DNA of 34,438 nucleotides from Oscillospiraceae bacterium (GTDB taxonomy: Bacteria > Bacillota > Clostridia > Oscillospirales > Oscillospiraceae): the NCBI GenBank assembly GCA_017457285.1, contig JAFTHT010000048.1, positions 1 through 34,438 of the forward strand, read 5' to 3'. Below the pieces are notes generated by a model. It did no database searches, was not told where the DNA came from, and saw only the letters and a program-made list of their open reading frames with translations. How positions within the stretch are numbered: position 1 is the first letter of the stretch; each line of letters starts with the position of its first letter. Of the stretch, positions 16,203-23,103 are shown piece after piece. The translations under genes and the position numbers were made by a program.

Positions 16203-16881
16203 AAATCAATGTCTCCATTTCCTGAATTTCTTTCAAAATCGCCTCGAATTCCGGTAGCTTTTCGCTGCCGGAATGGCGCAGACCGTTGACGGTGGTTTCC
16301 AATGCGTCCTTCACCCGCTCGTAAAAGGCCCCTAACAGGGAAGAACCGCTTGCCAGCAGGGCAGGGGAGATGTGATAGCCGCCGGGGGTCAGAGGTTCGG
16401 CGGGTTCGTATCCCACCTCCATAACAGGGTAAAGGAATTTTCCGTCCTGGGCCAAAGTCTCCCGGAGGATGCGGAAGCCCTGTTCATACAAATACCGCCG
16501 CAGCTCCGGTCGCCGGGATTGGCATTGGAGAATCAGCCGGTAGCGGCCATCCTTCAACCAGGGGGCGGCCTCCAGAATGGAAATCATGGTATCCGCGCCC
16601 ATACCGGCGCAGACCAGGGTGTCAAAATCCCGGGGCACGTTTCGCAGGCCGTCGGACAGGAAAAAGGTCATTTTGTCCCGCACGCCGAATTTCAGCCCAT
16701 TTCGCATGGCGCTTTGCAGGGGGCCTTCGTTCACATCTGCGGCAATGATACGATTGGCAATGCCGGTTTTCAGCAGATGGATGCCTAAGTACCCATGGTC
16801 GCAGCCAATATCCGCCACCCGGTCACCGGGACGGACAAAGCCGCAGCAAGCCAGCAACCGATTGGAAAGGGGGATTTTCAT
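16186..16881 (-). CDS. trmK: tRNA (adenine(22)-N1)-methyltransferase
   Basis: 231 residues. TrmK methylates N1 of A22 in some tRNAs. The SAM-binding motif I is VADIGCDHGYLGI (22-34), and the family segment RLILQCQSRRPELRRYL follows with the Gln-rich variant of the catalytic loop. GGAGGA lies 7 bases before the ATG. Translation of the next gene (nif3-like) is coupled through a 17-base overlap. Confidence 0.92.
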   Translation of the reverse strand: MKIPLSNRLLACCGFVRPGDRVADIGCDHGYLGIHLLKTGIANRIIAADVNEGPLQSAMRNGLKFGVRDKMTFFLSDGLRNVPRDFDTLVCAGMGADTMISILEAAPWLKDGRYRLILQCQSRRPELRRYLYEQGFRILRETLAQDGKFLYPVMEVGYEPAEPLTPGGYHISPALLASGSSLLGAFYERVKDALETTVNGLRHSGSEKLPEFEAILKEIQEMETLIYGERG

Positions 16882-16904
16882 ATAAATTCCTCCGATTTTG
16901 ATGG

Positions 16905-16920
16905 GAGATATTAATATCTC
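16905..16920. promoter_or_regulatory. Perfect 16-bp palindrome upstream of trmK
   Basis: GAGATATTAATATCTC is its own reverse complement and sits 24 bases upstream of the trmK start codon, just after the terminator of the DUF1858 gene. It has the size and symmetry of a dimeric repressor site; no binding protein is evident. Confidence 0.5.
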
Positions 16921-16930
16921 ATATCGAAAA

Positions 16931-16965
16931 AGTGCCCGCCGTCCCGGCTTTTTCGGGACGGCGGG
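16931..16965 (-). terminator. Terminator after the DUF1858 gene
   Basis: A perfect 12-bp stem: CCCGCCGTCCCG (16935-16946) with CGGGACGGCGGG (16954-16965). On the minus strand it is followed by CACTTTTT. Confidence 0.85.
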
Positions 16966-16974
16966 GCCGGTGAA

Positions 16975-17208
16975 TTAGGCGTTCTTCTCTGCCTGATCTG
17001 CCTCGTAGGCCTCCAGGAAGTGGTTCAGCTGGGCCAGGAAGGAATCGCAGTCGATGCCGTGGACCATGCAGGCTTCTTCCACGGTCTCGCCCCGGGAAGA
17101 GGGGCAGCCCAGGCAGTGCATGCCGATGGCGAAGAACAGGGGCGCGCTCTGGGGCGCGATGTCCAGCACGTCACCGATGATGGTGTTTTTTTCAATCTTA
17201 ACAGCCAT
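16975..17208 (-). CDS. DUF1858 domain protein
   Basis: 77 residues. The family pattern is visible: an N-terminal EKNTIIGDVL, the Cys-containing core FFAIGMHCLGCPSSRGETVEEACMVHGID, and a helical end. DUF1858 proteins are small and related to the hybrid cluster protein-associated family; the CxxC (Cys33 and Cys36, in HCLGC) suggests redox or metal binding. AGGAGGT precedes the ATG and there is a strong promoter at 17239-17267, so it is monocistronic. Confidence 0.85.
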   Translation of the reverse strand: MAVKIEKNTIIGDVLDIAPQSAPLFFAIGMHCLGCPSSRGETVEEACMVHGIDCDSFLAQLNHFLEAYEADQAEKNA

Positions 17209-17238
17209 GATAATGACCTCCTAATGGTTTCTTCCGCT

Positions 17239-17267
17239 ATTATAACTGCTCTTTCGCCAAATTACAA
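17239..17267 (-). promoter_or_regulatory. Promoter of the DUF1858 gene
   Basis: On the minus strand TTGTAA (17262-17267), 17 bases, then a perfect TATAAT (17239-17244). Confidence 0.8.
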
Positions 17268-17275
17268 GAGGGAAT

Positions 17276-18574
17276 TTATGATTTCAGGTCATCGGTTGCC
17301 GGGCCGTCGATCAATTCGCCGTTTTCCTGGAATCGGGAGCCGTGGCAGGGGCAGTCCCAGGTGTGTTCGGCGGGATTCCATTTCAGAGCGCAGCCCATAT
17401 GGGGGCATCGTTTTGCTTTCCATTGCAAAAGATTGGTGACGGCTTCAAAGGCGTTGATGGCCAATTGCGGATGCAGCATGGTCCGTTCAGGGGCATAGAG
17501 GCTTCGGTATGGGCTGTCTTTTCCCTGAACCAAGTCGGTTAGCAGTTCCGCAGCCACCATGGCGGAGGTCATGCCCCATTTGTTGAAGCCGGTTGCCACA
17601 TAAAGGTCCGGGGTGCGACGGCTATATTGACCGATATAGGGGATGCCGTCCAAACTCATGCAGTCCTGGGTGGCCCAGCGGTATTGAATCCGGGAGCCGG
17701 GATAATATTCTGAGAGAATCCGCTCTAATTCTGACCAGTTTCCGCCGGATTTGCCGGTCCGGTGGCTGCCGCCTCCAAGAAGCAGCAGATTCCCATGATG
17801 TCGGAAGGACAGGCCAGAATTGCCGTCGTCCACATACATTCCGTCAAAAATCGGCAGATTTTCCACCCCCAAACAGTAGGAGCGGTGCTGGTAGAGCTTT
17901 AGAAAATAGGCGCCGTGCTTGTTGAGGATGGGGAAGTGGGTGGCGATGATGATCTTTTCGGCGGTAATCGTGCCATGGTTGGTTTTTGCCTGATGGGGCA
18001 TCAGTTCCTGCACCTTGGTGTTTTCGTGGATATTGAGCCCTTGCGCGATATGAGCCAGGAATTTCAGCGGATGGAATTGGGCTTGATTTGAAAAGCAGAC
18101 TGCGCCGGCGGTGGGGAAGGGCAGGGGGAGTTTTTCTTCCAGTTTAGCTTGGAAATTGATTTTTTCCAGGGCGGAAAGCTCTAATTCCAGCTTTTTTCGG
18201 TCTGTCAGACTGTAGACATAGGAATTCTGTTCGGTAAAATCACAGTCCGCATCCCGACACAGGCGGCGATAGTCCTCCAGGGCTTGCAGATTCGCCTCCA
18301 GATACAGCCGGGCCTTTTGTTCGCCGAATTTCAGAATCAATTTGTGGTAGCACAGTCCATGCTGAGCGGTGAGTTTGGCGGTGGTGTTTTTTGTAATACC
18401 GCCGCCGATTTTATCTGCTTCTACCAGAAGATAGTCGATGCCCGCTTCCTGCAGAGAATTGGCGCATAGAATTCCAGCCATTCCGCCACCGATAATCAGC
18501 ACATCTGTGCGGCAGTCGCCGGACAGAGGGGGGAATTGGGGAAGCCGGGCTGTTTCTGTCCATATGGATGCCAT
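17276..18574 (-). CDS. FAD-dependent oxidoreductase with C-terminal Rieske [2Fe-2S] domain
   Basis: 432 residues. The N-terminus has the dinucleotide-binding loop VLIIGGGMAG (25-34) followed by LVEADKIGGG of the DAO/glycine oxidase-like fold; YVATGFNKWGMTSAMVAAELL is the C-terminal FAD signature. The last 43 residues are a Rieske domain with ligands Cys390, His392, Cys408 and His411 and the companion cysteines Cys395 and Cys410 (CPHMGC and CPCHGS). This arrangement is that of YhfW-type proteins, probably soluble; the substrate is unknown. AAGAGGTG precedes the ATG. No membrane anchor is seen. Confidence 0.92.
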   Translation of the reverse strand: MASIWTETARLPQFPPLSGDCRTDVLIIGGGMAGILCANSLQEAGIDYLLVEADKIGGGITKNTTAKLTAQHGLCYHKLILKFGEQKARLYLEANLQALEDYRRLCRDADCDFTEQNSYVYSLTDRKKLELELSALEKINFQAKLEEKLPLPFPTAGAVCFSNQAQFHPLKFLAHIAQGLNIHENTKVQELMPHQAKTNHGTITAEKIIIATHFPILNKHGAYFLKLYQHRSYCLGVENLPIFDGMYVDDGNSGLSFRHHGNLLLLGGGSHRTGKSGGNWSELERILSEYYPGSRIQYRWATQDCMSLDGIPYIGQYSRRTPDLYVATGFNKWGMTSAMVAAELLTDLVQGKDSPYRSLYAPERTMLHPQLAINAFEAVTNLLQWKAKRCPHMGCALKWNPAEHTWDCPCHGSRFQENGELIDGPATDDLKS

Positions 18575-18610
18575 AGAATCACCTCTTGGTTAGTATGGCT
18601 GATTATGCGG

Positions 18611-18640
18611 GAAAAAAACCGCCGGTTAAAAACCGACGGT
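18611..18640 (-). terminator. Terminator downstream of the XRE gene
   Basis: ACCGTCGGT and ACCGGCGGT-type arms (18632-18640 with 18618-18626, one mismatch) are followed on the minus strand by a run of seven or more T residues (18611-18618). Confidence 0.8.
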
Positions 18641-18678
18641 GGAGTTGGAGCGGTAAATGATTGTTTACGATAGCACTA

Positions 18679-18708
18679 CTTGCCCCCCTCATAAATGAGG
18701 GGGGCAAG
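18679..18708. other. Perfect 13-bp GC-rich hairpin after the XRE gene
   Basis: CTTGCCCCCCTCA (18679-18691) pairs with TGAGGGGGGCAAG (18696-18708) around a TAAA loop. It stands between the XRE stop codon and the terminator at 18611-18640. There is no T run on either strand, so it may stabilise the mRNA 3' end or act as a first pause site. Confidence 0.55.
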
Positions 18709-18729
18709 GATCATTTATATCAATAAGAG

Positions 18730-18942
18730 CTATTTTTCATCCCTCTTAAATTCCAGAATATCTCCCGGCTGGCAGTCCAGCACATCGCAGATGGCCTCCA
18801 GGGTGGAGAAGCGGATGGCGCTGACATGGCCGTTTTTCAGCTTGGACAGGTTCACATTGGCAACGCCAACCTTTTCAGACAGCTCGTTCAGGGACATTTT
18901 TCGGTCAGCCATGACCCGGTCAAGACGCAAAATAATGGGCAT
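18730..18942 (-). CDS. XRE-family HTH regulator (YozG-like)
   Basis: 70 residues, essentially only a Cro/C1-type HTH: LDRVMADRKMSLNELSEKVGVANVNLSKLKNGHVSAIRFSTLEAICDVLDCQPGDILEF. AAGGAGG precedes the ATG. It lies 11 bases downstream of the DUF2975 gene on the same strand. This pair (membrane protein plus tiny XRE repressor) is a recurrent Firmicutes module, with the regulator usually acting on its own operon. Confidence 0.9.
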   Translation of the reverse strand: MPIILRLDRVMADRKMSLNELSEKVGVANVNLSKLKNGHVSAIRFSTLEAICDVLDCQPGDILEFKRDEK

Positions 18943-18953
18943 ATGCTACCTCC

Positions 18954-19559
18954 TTACAGGGTCTCATCGGACAGCTGCTGGAGTTGGGTGCCGTAGCGGA
19001 AGATATAGGACAGCAAAAAACATACCGCCGCGGCAACCACAAAGTTCAGGTCGATGTCCAGCATGAAGGATACATGACTGATTTTGTCATTCAGTAGCAA
19101 CTCCTTCAGATTGAAGCCATAGATAATAAAATACTCCATTGCCAGCTCCACACAGGCAATCACTGTACCGCCAATTAGCTCCACCCAACCCAGCTTTTTC
19201 AGGCTGTGACTGACGGATTCCCGGAAGGGCTGACCCTCCTTCATGGGGCGCAGGATTTCCCGGAACAAGCGGATGCAATAGATGCCCACGGCTAAACCGG
19301 CCACCAGCATGACCACGCCGGCCATGTTTAGTGTACGCTGAATCCTGGAAATTTCAGGGGAGGGGATTGCATCTTCCGCCAGTTCCAGACTGACAAAATC
19401 AAGATCCAACTCCAGCATTGGTGTGATGCCTTCAACACCATCGAGTGCAATGCTCAGCACCAGACCCAGGATTGCGATGATGCCACTGATAATCTGAAGC
19501 CAGAAGAGTAGCCTTAAAACGATATCAATCCGCTTGGCATTTCGTGTTAATTTTTCCAT
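18954..19559 (-). CDS. DUF2975 family membrane protein
   Basis: 201 residues with four predicted membrane helices: LLFWLQIISGIIAILGLVLSI, then VVMLVAGLAVGIYCIRLF, VELIGGTVIACVELAMEYFII and FVVAAAVCFLLSYIF. An extracytoplasmic stretch of about 50 acidic residues lies between helices 1 and 2. The pattern and the FREILRPMKEGQPFRESVSHSLKKLGW loop fit DUF2975. ATG 19559 is chosen because AGGAGG lies just upstream; the open frame extends further but would cover the promoter at 19591-19619. The XRE partner follows. Confidence 0.85.
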   Translation of the reverse strand: MEKLTRNAKRIDIVLRLLFWLQIISGIIAILGLVLSIALDGVEGITPMLELDLDFVSLELAEDAIPSPEISRIQRTLNMAGVVMLVAGLAVGIYCIRLFREILRPMKEGQPFRESVSHSLKKLGWVELIGGTVIACVELAMEYFIIYGFNLKELLLNDKISHVSFMLDIDLNFVVAAAVCFLLSYIFRYGTQLQQLSDETL

Positions 19560-19590
19560 AATTGGTTCCTCCTGTTGTTTGGATGGCCCT

Positions 19591-19619
19591 ACTATAACAG
19601 GTAGGATAACGTTTGTCAA
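19591..19619 (-). promoter_or_regulatory. Promoter of the DUF2975-XRE operon
   Basis: On the minus strand a consensus TTGACA (19614-19619), 17 bases, then TATAGT (19591-19596). The spacer contains the repeated half site ATAAC (at about 19593 and 19605 on the plus strand), a possible XRE operator. Confidence 0.85.
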
Positions 19620-19699
19620 GTAAAAAATAACGAAAAACATTAAAAAATTTACGCATAACTTTTCGTGGCTGCGGGATACTGTATAAGAGGTGATGAATT

Positions 19700-19960
19700 A
19701 TGGCGAAAAAGGGCATGAAGCGGCCAAACGATACCCAGCCGCATCCGGATAAGCAGGCATCCCCTGTGCCTCAAATCCAGGGTAGGGCCAAATCCGGCAA
19801 AGAAAAGGTGAAACCCATCATTGCTGGCACCATGGGTGCGGAGCTGAAGGTTTGGCACGAGAAGCCCATTTCCCGGGCCTATCGTCAGATAGATAACGAT
19901 TTGGCCCGGGATAATCTTGAAAATGATATTCCCTATGCGGATTTGCAGGACCTGCAATGA
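19700..19960 (+). CDS. Small hypothetical protein (86 residues)
   Basis: Begins MAKKGMKRPNDTQPHPDKQ, a basic, Pro-rich and probably disordered half, followed by a more ordered half with VKPIIAGTMGAELKVWHEKPISRAYRQIDNDLARDN. No signal peptide or membrane segment. AGAGGTG precedes the ATG by about 8 bases. The family was not recognised. The codon pattern and a terminator placed directly on the stop codon support a real gene. It is convergent with the radical SAM gene. Confidence 0.65.
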   Translation: MAKKGMKRPNDTQPHPDKQASPVPQIQGRAKSGKEKVKPIIAGTMGAELKVWHEKPISRAYRQIDNDLARDNLENDIPYADLQDLQ

Positions 19961-19997
19961 AACGAGCCGGATATCCCAACAGATATCCGGCTCGTTT
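19960..19997. terminator. Bidirectional terminator
   Basis: A perfect 16-bp stem, AAACGAGCCGGATATC (19960-19975) with GATATCCGGCTCGTTT (19982-19997), loop of 6. It serves the 86-residue gene and the convergent radical SAM gene. Confidence 0.9.
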
Positions 19998-20003
19998 ATT
20001 CGT

Positions 20004-21749
20004 TTATTCAATCCGAAGGAGCTTCATATCGGTCTTACCGCCGATTTTCTGCATCAGCAGCTCTGTTCGGCCCTGGGCGTAGCTTTCAATGGGGCGGCGA
20101 AGCCGGAAGTCCAGATAATTAAAGCCGTAGGATTCCTGAATCGTCAAATCTTCGTTGGCATCGTTAATCCGCTTGGCATCATGGACGAACCGCAGCAGCT
20201 CCTTGAGCTGGGGAATATAGGGCTGGTCGAATTTGCTGAGGATATTATCGAAAATCTCCATAGGATGGTGTTTCACGGACTCCCAGACGTGCTGGGTATC
20301 CTTTTCGAATACCTCCGGATTGCTCTCGTAGAAATCCTGGTAGAACCGGAGGTTGTCTCCGTTGTACAGCCGCCGCACATACTTCATGGAGTTGGGGAAA
20401 AGCTCATACATATAGCACAGGAAGTGCAGATACTGGTAGTTCCGGCGCAGGGGGGTGTCCAGGTGGTAGAAAAAGGGGAAGATGGCCTTGTTGGCCAGAA
20501 TCATGTCCTCCTCTTCCTGATAGCCATAGATGCCCCGGAACAGAATTTTCATACTGGGGTCAAAAACCAATTCATCCAGATATTTCTCGGTGATGGCGGT
20601 GGAGGGGTTAAATTTGCAGAAGGACATACTGGCCCCGGCCACGCCCATATCCAGCATGGTAAAAAACAGCTCCAGGGTCTGATTCAGATCCTCCTCTGTT
20701 TCCTCCGGGAAGCCGTACATGAAGAACAGGCCTACGGTAATCTTGTTGTCCAGCAGGAAACGAATCATTTCCTTCGCCCGCTGGAGGTTCAGATTTTTGT
20801 TGATTAGCTTCTGCATCCTGGGGGAGCCGCTCTCAATGCCCAGCTCGATGTGGACCATACCGGCCTGCTTCATTTTCAGGATCAGCTCCTGGCTGATGCA
20901 ATCAATACGGGCGGTGCAGCGCCAAGTGATGTCCAGCTTCTTTTCCAGGATATAGTCGCAGACGGCGCTGACCAGCTTGTGGTTGGTCGTGAAAGCATCG
21001 TGGGAGAACCAGAAGCTCTTGATGCCGAATTTCTTGTTGAAATATTGGATGTCCTCCACGATCCGCTCCGGTGATTTCAGCCGGTAGGTCCGCCGCCAGA
21101 AGTAGCTGGTGCAGCAGAAGGTGCAGCTGTAGGGACAGCCCCGGCCGGCATCGATGGGCATAAAGAAGCTCCTGTCAGCCAGACTGGGGTCGGAGGCATC
21201 GTAGTGGTCCAGATACAGCCGGTCATCCCAGTGGGGCAGGGTGTCCAGGTCGCACAGGGGCATTTCAGCGGTGTTGGCAATTACGGCACCATCCCCGCGG
21301 TGGTAAAGCCCGGGAATCGAATCCAGCGAAGAGCCGTCCTGCATGGCCCGGAAGAAGGGAACAATGGTATGTTCGCCCTCGCCGGAACAGATATAGTCCA
21401 CAAAGGGCATGGCCTGCATGGTCTGCATGGCGGTAGCAGAGGCCTGAGGGCCGCCGAGAATCGTAATCAGCCCCCGCTGCTTCAATTCCCGGGCCAGCCG
21501 CAGCTCCATGTGGTAGTAGGGCCAGAGGGTATAGAAACAGACGTACTGTGCACCGGAGGCGGATATTTTCTCTGCTGCGTCATGGATAAAGGTGTTGTAG
21601 TCCTGATGATAAGTATCAATTTCGCAAAGGCGAAGAATCTGGGCATCAAACCCGGCCTCCAGTAACTTGGTGGCCAGCAGCAGCGTGCCATTGATTTCCT
21701 GATTCAGCGCAAATTGCTTCATGGGTACGACGAATAAAATATTAGCCAT
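20004..21749 (-). CDS. B12-binding-type radical SAM protein
   Basis: 581 residues. Residues 1-165 form a Rossmann-like cobalamin-binding-type domain (ILGGPQASA at 97-105, CSGEGEHTI at 121-129) without the DxHxxG base-off motif. The radical SAM core starts at GRGCPYSCTFCC with cluster cysteines Cys205, Cys209 and Cys212, and includes WRCTARID and ELGIESGSPRMQKLINK. A C-terminal helical domain of about 200 residues follows. The class includes methyltransferases and other C-C bond enzymes; the substrate is unknown. ATG 21749 follows GGGGGGTCC, and the longer frame upstream would contain the promoter. The gene is monocistronic, with its own promoter and terminator and no biosynthetic neighbours. 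Confidence 0.88.
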   Translation of the reverse strand: MANILFVVPMKQFALNQEINGTLLLATKLLEAGFDAQILRLCEIDTYHQDYNTFIHDAAEKISASGAQYVCFYTLWPYYHMELRLARELKQRGLITILGGPQASATAMQTMQAMPFVDYICSGEGEHTIVPFFRAMQDGSSLDSIPGLYHRGDGAVIANTAEMPLCDLDTLPHWDDRLYLDHYDASDPSLADRSFFMPIDAGRGCPYSCTFCCTSYFWRRTYRLKSPERIVEDIQYFNKKFGIKSFWFSHDAFTTNHKLVSAVCDYILEKKLDITWRCTARIDCISQELILKMKQAGMVHIELGIESGSPRMQKLINKNLNLQRAKEMIRFLLDNKITVGLFFMYGFPEETEEDLNQTLELFFTMLDMGVAGASMSFCKFNPSTAITEKYLDELVFDPSMKILFRGIYGYQEEEDMILANKAIFPFFYHLDTPLRRNYQYLHFLCYMYELFPNSMKYVRRLYNGDNLRFYQDFYESNPEVFEKDTQHVWESVKHHPMEIFDNILSKFDQPYIPQLKELLRFVHDAKRINDANEDLTIQESYGFNYLDFRLRRPIESYAQGRTELLMQKIGGKTDMKLLRIE

Positions 21750-21780
21750 ATGGACCCCCCGGTGCGGATGATTTTCGTCT

Positions 21781-21809
21781 AGTATAACACGAGTATCCCG
21801 GGAATGCAA
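21781..21809 (-). promoter_or_regulatory. Promoter of the radical SAM gene
   Basis: On the minus strand TTGCAT (21804-21809), 17 bases, TATACT (21781-21786). Confidence 0.7.
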
Positions 21810-21830
21810 GAAGCCCCGGCGGGAAGATTG

Positions 21831-21859
21831 TTGATAAGTGGGAATTTTTGTGATAAGAT
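21831..21859 (+). promoter_or_regulatory. Promoter of the DUF3862-like gene
   Basis: TTGATA (21831-21836), 17 bases, TAAGAT (21854-21859). A TATACA box lies a few bases further on, so the exact -10 is uncertain. Confidence 0.5.
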
Positions 21860-21897
21860 TTGTTATACAAACAAATAAATGAAAGAAGGATGCAACT

Positions 21898-22239
21898 ATG
21901 GAAGAAACCAAGACTCCCGAAACTCCTGCGAAGAAGAAGTTGATGATTAACCTGATTACGTTCGGTGTGACGATTGCAATCTTGGTTGGCGCTTTCCTCA
22001 TTCTGAAGGGCTACATCTCCAAGGCTGAGTATGAGCAGATTAAGATGGGTATGACCTACGAGGAAGTCTGCGACATCATTGGCGGAGAGGGCGAGTGCAG
22101 TGTCAGCTCCGGCGTTGGTAGCTACAGCGGCCAGGTTTACACCTGGAAGGGTACCTTGTATTTCATCAATGGTTCCAATGCGGCAATTACGTTTATGAAT
22201 GGTCGCGTCACGGCCATGGCTTCCGTTGGCCTGATTTGA
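21898..22239 (+). CDS. DUF3862-like membrane-anchored small protein
   Basis: 113 residues. A short cytoplasmic Lys/Glu/Pro tail is followed by one membrane helix (LITFGVTIAILVGAFLIL, about 19-36) and an extracytoplasmic domain with YEQIKMGMTYEEVCDIIGGEGE, then YTWKGTLYF and AAITFMNGRVTAMASVGL. This is the compact alpha-beta SmpA/OmlA or BLIP-like fold of DUF3862. Function in Clostridia is unknown. AGAAGGATG precedes the ATG. It is a single gene between its own promoter and terminator. Confidence 0.8.
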   Translation: MEETKTPETPAKKKLMINLITFGVTIAILVGAFLILKGYISKAEYEQIKMGMTYEEVCDIIGGEGECSVSSGVGSYSGQVYTWKGTLYFINGSNAAITFMNGRVTAMASVGLI

Positions 22240-22250
22240 CAAATATTCCA

Positions 22251-22283
22251 AAGGCTCGTTGCGTTGGCAACGAGCCTTTTTTG
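22251..22283 (+). terminator. Terminator after the DUF3862-like gene
   Basis: A perfect 12-bp stem AAGGCTCGTTGC (22251-22262) with GCAACGAGCCTT (22267-22278), then a T run. Confidence 0.92.
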
Positions 22284-22295
22284 TGACAGAGGGTT

Positions 22296-22583
22296 TTAGT
22301 GAATGAGCGCAGAGAATACCAGCAGCACCAGAATCAGAAAATGGGCGATTAACATAGTAGGCACGCCCCAGACGAACTGACTGTGGAGGGTTTTGTGGCG
22401 GAACTGGTACATCCCAATCAGGGTTCCCAGGCTGCCGCCTACCAGAGCCACCCCCAGCAGGACAGACTCCGGAATCCGCCAGTGACGCTTCCGAGCTTTT
22501 CTTTTGTCAATAAGCATAAGCAGGAACCCTGCCGCATTGATTATAACGAGATAAACGAGCAGTGTGAAGATGGCTGGTTTCAT
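22296..22583 (-). CDS. DUF1294 family membrane protein
   Basis: 95 residues with three hydrophobic segments: LLVYLVIINAAGFLLMLIDK, VLLGVALVGGSLGTLIGMY and MLIAHFLILVLLVFSAL. DKRKARKRHWRIPESVLLG and MYQFRHKTLHSQF between them are the DUF1294 signature. Function unknown. ATG 22583 is preferred because MKPAIFTLLVY begins there and the longer open frame would run back through the oppositely oriented lipoprotein gene. Confidence 0.88.
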   Translation of the reverse strand: MKPAIFTLLVYLVIINAAGFLLMLIDKRKARKRHWRIPESVLLGVALVGGSLGTLIGMYQFRHKTLHSQFVWGVPTMLIAHFLILVLLVFSALIH

Positions 22584-22611
22584 AAAATATGTCCTTTCTG
22601 GAGGGTTATGT

Positions 22612-23103
22612 ATGAAAAAATGTATGTTATTGTTGTTTTTTGTGTTCTGTTTAACCGGCTGCGGTGCCGCTGAAACCTTTGAAACAGTGTCCGATGAAAT
22701 TCTCCAACCGGTAATGGGGCCTGTCCGGCAAATTGATTTGAAGCTGCCAGACCACGCCTCCGTTTCTGTGATGAACGGCACGGACGGCGGAAAGCTGTAT
22801 CTGTGCGATGGCTATACGCTGACGGTGCAGACCCTGGAAGGAGGCGACCTGGATAAAACCATCCGGAGCCTCTGCGGTTTCCGGAAGGAAGACCTGACGG
22901 TTCTGCAGACGGCCCGGGGGCCGCTGCGATGCCATGAATGGGTCTGGACCTGCGCCGGAGAGGCGGGGGACCAGCTTGGCCGGGCGATGGTGTTGTCGGA
23001 GGGAGATTACCACTACTGCCTGACCGCCATGGCCGATGCCGCTGATGCCGCCAGCCTGGAGCCGGAGTGGAATCAGCTTTTTTCGTCCTTTTCCCTGTCT
23101 TGA
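22612..23103 (+). CDS. Predicted lipoprotein of unknown function
   Basis: 163 residues. The N-terminus MKKCMLLLFFVFCLTGCGAAE is a type II signal peptide with lipobox LTGC. The mature part has KLPDHASVSVMNG, then KLYLCDGYTLTVQTLEGGDL and an alternation of short beta strands ending in EPEWNQLFSSFSLS. The family was not recognised. GGAGGG lies about 7 bases before ATG 22612. Only 28 bases separate it from the divergent DUF1294 start, and its last 31 bases overlap the convergent WYL gene. Confidence 0.8.
   Translation: MKKCMLLLFFVFCLTGCGAAETFETVSDEILQPVMGPVRQIDLKLPDHASVSVMNGTDGGKLYLCDGYTLTVQTLEGGDLDKTIRSLCGFRKEDLTVLQTARGPLRCHEWVWTCAGEAGDQLGRAMVLSEGDYHYCLTAMADAADAASLEPEWNQLFSSFSLS

Noticed and set aside
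19700..21749. RiPP system of the 86-residue gene with the radical SAM gene
   Set aside because: The genes are convergent and separated by a strong bidirectional terminator; the small protein lacks a recognisable leader-core pattern and there is no transporter or protease nearby.
22564..22611. Longer N-terminus of the lipoprotein gene
   Set aside because: The extension would hide the signal peptide; the ATG at 22612 directly precedes a type II signal sequence with a good ribosome binding site.
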